NCBI RefSeq assembly: GCF_000429905.1 | Contig: NZ_AUCT01000024.1 | Location: forward strand, 47,476-111,475 | Reading direction: 5' to 3' | Source: Desulfatibacillum aliphaticivorans DSM 15576 | GTDB lineage: Bacteria > Desulfobacterota > Desulfobacteria > Desulfobacterales > Desulfatibacillaceae | Length of the DNA: 64,000 nt | Part shown: one piece after another, positions 61,507 through 64,000 of the stretch | How positions within the stretch are numbered: the first letter of the stretch is position 1 | Layout: each line of letters begins with the position of its first letter | Notes under the pieces: generated by a model | What the model saw: the letters and a program-made list of their open reading frames with translations, nothing else | The model's database searches: none | What the model was told of the DNA's origin: nothing | Made by a program: the position numbers and the translations under genes

Positions 61507-62775
61507 ATTTTAAAGCTGCTTGTAGTCTTTATACTGATTGTCGTGCTGATTTACCGGAAGGTTTCCCTGGGAACCTCCCTGGTCTCGGGCGCCGTGGCCC
61601 TGGGCCTGTGGTCGCTCATGTCTCCCCTGGAGATCCTGGTCAGCTTCGCCCATACCATGGTTTTGCCAAAAACCATTTTGCTGGCGGCCGTGGTCAGCCT
61701 GATTCTGATCCTGAGCCATTTGATGGAAAGCACCGGGCAAATGAAACGCCTGGTGTCGTCCTTTGAAGGCATCAGCAACAATGTACGCATTAACCTTACG
61801 GTGTTTCCGGCCCTGATCGGTCTGCTGCCCATGCCCGGCGGCGCGGTTTTTTCCGCCCCCATGGTGGAAGCCATGTCCAAAGAGCATGATATTTCCCAGG
61901 CTGACAAGGCGCTCATCAATTACTGGTTTCGCCATATCTGGGAGTATTGCTGGCCTCTGTATCCGGGGGTGATCCTGGCAGTTTCTCTGAGCGGCCTCTC
62001 TCTCAGCGAGTACTTCCTGGCCATGGGCCCCATGACCTTGCTGGCCGTGGCCGCCGGATACCTGATCATCCTGTCTCCGTTGAACGTGCTCCGGAAGCCC
62101 AAAGAGGAAAAGGGAAGCTGGCGGGCCCTGATCAACGAGATGTCGCCCATATTGATTGTGGTGATCGGCGCGGGAGTCTTTGGAGAAGGCTTTGCCCTGG
62201 CAGCGAGGCAGGGCGTTCTCCCCCGCCTGCCGCCGGAAATTCCGTTGTGCCTGTCCCTGACCGCGGGAATTCTATGGATCCTGATCAGACACAAAACAGG
62301 CCTGGATCCGGTGATTCAGTTGTTCAAAAAGCCTTCCCTTTGGTCCATGGTCTACCTGGTCATCGGGGTGATGCTTTTTGCGGGAATTCTGGAATCCAGC
62401 CATTCCGTACAGCAAATCAGCCAAAGCTTGGCCGACGGCCATGTGCCGGTGGCCCTTGTGGCCGTCATCCTGCCCCTGATCGTGGGCGCGCTGACCGGCA
62501 TCTGTATGGCTTTTGTGGGCGCGACCTTTCCCATTTTATATGCCTTGCTGGAGGCCTCGGGACTGAGCCATCAGATCGTGGCTTACACCATCCTGGCCTA
62601 TTGCTCGGGATACGCAGGCCTGCTGGCCTCCCCCATCCACGCATGCCTGGCTCTGACCCAGAGCTACTTCTGCGCAGACATGCCGTCCATATACCGCAAG
62701 CTGTGGATTTTGGTGGCTATCGAATTTACCGGAGGACTGGTCGGGTTTTTCCTGGCCCTGCATTTGATTGGATAA
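61507..62775 (+). CDS. DUF401-family integral membrane transporter, apparently starting at ATT
   Basis: A 422-residue polytopic membrane protein of the DUF401 family, with VFPALIGLLPMPGGAVFSAP and MVEAMSKEHD near residue 110, and YWFRHIWEYCWPLYPGVI (~150). A frame with GTG 61543 would cut the first membrane helix. Reading from ATT 61507, preceded by AGAGGA at 8 bases, restores ILKLLVVFILIVVLIYRK, the typical first helix; the only stop upstream is TAG 61492 and no ATG/GTG/TTG lies between. CTG 61516 is a second, poorly spaced option. Substrate is unknown. Confidence 0.75.
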   Translation: MLKLLVVFILIVVLIYRKVSLGTSLVSGAVALGLWSLMSPLEILVSFAHTMVLPKTILLAAVVSLILILSHLMESTGQMKRLVSSFEGISNNVRINLTVFPALIGLLPMPGGAVFSAPMVEAMSKEHDISQADKALINYWFRHIWEYCWPLYPGVILAVSLSGLSLSEYFLAMGPMTLLAVAAGYLIILSPLNVLRKPKEEKGSWRALINEMSPILIVVIGAGVFGEGFALAARQGVLPRLPPEIPLCLSLTAGILWILIRHKTGLDPVIQLFKKPSLWSMVYLVIGVMLFAGILESSHSVQQISQSLADGHVPVALVAVILPLIVGALTGICMAFVGATFPILYALLEASGLSHQIVAYTILAYCSGYAGLLASPIHACLALTQSYFCADMPSIYRKLWILVAIEFTGGLVGFFLALHLIG

Positions 62776-62797
62776 GGCAAAGCCGTTCCGGTCCCGA

Positions 62798-63391
62798 CTA
62801 TTTTCCGTCTTCCTGGGCGGCTTTTTCCACGGCCTCGCGGATCGCCTGCATGTGAAGGCCGTCCTCCGCCCACAAGTGGCAGCTATTAATAAGGTATTCC
62901 AGGCCGCCCACCTCATCCATGGATTTGGGAATGGGCCGGGGGTTTTGGGCGTGCAGCGTCCAAAACCCGTGAAGAGCCGCAGGCCCCATGACCACCATCA
63001 AATGGGTCAGGTGCGTGCAGCCCTTGGTCCCTTTCAACAAGTGGCGGATGCGCTCGCTGTAACCCGAGGTTATGGTCTCGCCGATCACCTTTTTAACGCT
63101 GTCTTTAATCTCCACGCAATGTTCATTAGGAATGGTGACCATGTCCGCTTCCGCGTCCAGGATAGTGATGGGATACCCGCCCACCAAAAAACGCACGCAT
63201 AAGCTGTGCACCGCTCCCGGCCCTTTTATTTCGGCATCAAAACCGCGATAAATCCCGACATGGCGCTCGTCCCGGAGCCACCCTTCCACCACAATGTTTC
63301 CATCCGGCGCCGGATAGGACGCCACTTCCAGATTTCTGGTGTGTACGGGCTTTGCGTTCTCCACCACCGTTTTCAGGCTGGATGTTGCCAT
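62798..63391 (-). CDS. DUF2889-family protein
   Basis: A 197-residue soluble protein. It opens with VHTRNLEVASYPAPDGNIVV, then EGWLRDERHVGIYRGFDAEI and VRFLVGGYPITILDAEADMV, matching the DUF2889 family often near aromatic or acyl-CoA degradation genes. The C-terminal part carries GCTHLTHLMVVMGPAALHGF and ends in a charged helix. AGGCAT precedes the ATG at 63391. It is convergent with the DUF401 gene. No activity is known. Confidence 0.82.
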   Translation of the reverse strand: MATSSLKTVVENAKPVHTRNLEVASYPAPDGNIVVEGWLRDERHVGIYRGFDAEIKGPGAVHSLCVRFLVGGYPITILDAEADMVTIPNEHCVEIKDSVKKVIGETITSGYSERIRHLLKGTKGCTHLTHLMVVMGPAALHGFWTLHAQNPRPIPKSMDEVGGLEYLINSCHLWAEDGLHMQAIREAVEKAAQEDGK

Positions 63392-63731
63392 TATGCCTCC
63401 AACAATCTTTAGTTCATTGATTTTGCAGTAAAAATCAAGTAGTAAAACAGGAAAATATCGATGACGTCCTGTTCAATCGGGCGTTATCGTACTAAAATTT
63501 TATAGCACAGGGCGCCAAAGCGCACAATACAAGGAAGAGCGGAGGATTTTTTTGCATTATTCGGACTTTGCAACGCTCCTGCAAGACTGAATCGTCGCTC
63601 ACCTTTTTCAGTGCGTAACTAGCACATTCGTGAAGGAGGGCGGCGAATGAGCGGCCGAATTAGAATATAACTATTTAAATATTTTAAAAATTCGCCATAC
63701 CCCCAACCCCTTGGGCCTCCAGACTTTTCTC

Positions 63732-63760
63732 TTGACAACAAAATACGATTATTGTTACCT
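63732..63760 (+). promoter_or_regulatory. Candidate sigma-70 promoter ahead of the right-edge gene
   Basis: TTGACA (63732-63737), 17-base spacer, TTACCT (63755-63760). It precedes a structured leader and the gene at 63907. Confidence 0.5.
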
Positions 63761-63780
63761 GAGTGCGGATTCATTTTTTT

Positions 63781-63843
63781 GCCGGCCGAGAGCCTTGAGC
63801 CAAGGCTGACGCGCTTTACGCGCTGCGTGGGAGGTGCGCCGGC
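63781..63843 (+). ncRNA. Compact multi-hairpin leader of unknown type
   Basis: GCCGGC (63781-63786) and GCCGGC (63838-63843) can close a helix. Inside are AGCCTTG/CAAGGCT (63791-63797 and 63801-63807, 7 bp with a 3-nt loop) and a GCGC-type stem around 63810-63823. It begins ~20 bases after the -10 box and ends ~60 before the ATG. A riboswitch or regulatory leader is possible; no known class is recognised. Confidence 0.4.
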
Positions 63844-63906
63844 CCATCCAGGATAATAGTTTTAGGTCTCCAACCATTTTAATGATTTGAAGAGGAAGAC
63901 GTTCTA

Positions 63907-64000
63907 ATGGAAACAACACACGAAGTCGTTGCCGCCGCGCCTGTGGAGCAGGTAGCGGGAGCAGCCCATGATCTGATCATCAACCTGCCTGCCCATTCCA
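63907..64000 (+). CDS. N-terminal fragment of an unidentified protein (cut by the window edge)
   Basis: ATG 63907 with AGAGGAAGA about 8 bases ahead opens a frame running off the right end: METTHEVVAAAPVEQVAGAA and then HDLIINLPAHS, 31 residues. It is rich in Ala and Val with Asp and Gln. Too little is present to name a family. Its own promoter and structured leader suggest it begins a new transcription unit. Confidence 0.5.
   Translation, partial: METTHEVVAAAPVEQVAGAAHDLIINLPAHS

Larger units (their letters stand above)
63392..63906. other. 515-bp non-coding region before the right-edge gene
   Basis: No supported gene. It contains a candidate promoter at 63732-63760 and a compact set of hairpins at 63781-63843; the first half (63392-63700) shows nothing recognisable. 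Confidence 0.6.

Overview
The window looks like chromosomal DNA of an anaerobic deltaproteobacterium of the Desulfobacteraceae type; a Desulfatibacillum-like sulfate reducer would fit. This is an inference from gene content: an HdrA/MvhD/MetV/MetF module with in-frame UGA (selenocysteine) codons, fatty-acid and acyl-CoA genes, a 2-hydroxyacyl-CoA dehydratase-type radical system with its activase, and a stand-alone AICAR transformylase. No rRNA, CRISPR array, insertion sequence or prophage was seen.

Layout. 1-5.9 kb: end of a substrate-binding protein gene, then livH-livM-livG-livF for a branched-chain amino-acid type ABC importer and a 602-aa acyl-CoA dehydrogenase, closed by a strong terminator. 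6.1-14.4 kb, minus strand: HDOD/DUF4388 regulator, AICAR transformylase, hybrid sensor kinase, XRE-cupin regulator and acyl-CoA synthetase. 14.4-15.35 kb is non-coding and holds a candidate promoter and a terminator-like hairpin ahead of the metF operon.

15.35-23.3 kb is the most interesting region: metF1, a 1482-residue HdrA with an inserted GltD/NfnB-like NAD(P)H domain, MvhD, MetV, metF2 and a stand-alone receiver protein. HdrA and MvhD each contain an in-frame TGA at the position of a family cysteine, followed by a SECIS-like hairpin. There is no HdrB or HdrC. The set is best read as a methylene-tetrahydrofolate reductase complex wired to NAD(P)H and probably ferredoxin through a flavin-bifurcating HdrA, working in the Wood-Ljungdahl pathway in either direction.

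23.5-34.1 kb: signal peptidase I, a phosphodiesterase, a small secreted protein, repeat-rich DNA, a nitroreductase, an SGNH-type protein, a GT-C glycosyltransferase, panC-metK and a site-2 protease. 34.6-39.3 kb encodes three exported proteins: one combines HAF-type repeats, a cohesin and a dockerin; one is a membrane-anchored cohesin; one is a small secreted cohesin. Together they could form a non-cellulosomal surface assembly. 39.5-52.4 kb is mostly housekeeping: a lipoprotein, YkgJ-type cysteine-cluster proteins, yidD, ddl, DUF1992, tRNA-Met, an extremely acidic zinc-ribbon/DUF3426 membrane protein, hpt, cbpA, a 46-aa membrane protein, rimO and a polyprenyl synthase.

52.4-53.5 kb is a repeat-filled gap. 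54.1-59.1 kb is an operon behind a near-consensus promoter and a near-palindromic operator. It encodes a Cys-tailed unknown protein, a CooC-like ATPase, two HgdB/BcrB-type subunits and an activase. An MFS transporter, a crotonase lacking one usual catalytic Glu, a DUF401 permease apparently starting at ATT, and a DUF2889 protein follow. A further gene is cut by the right edge.
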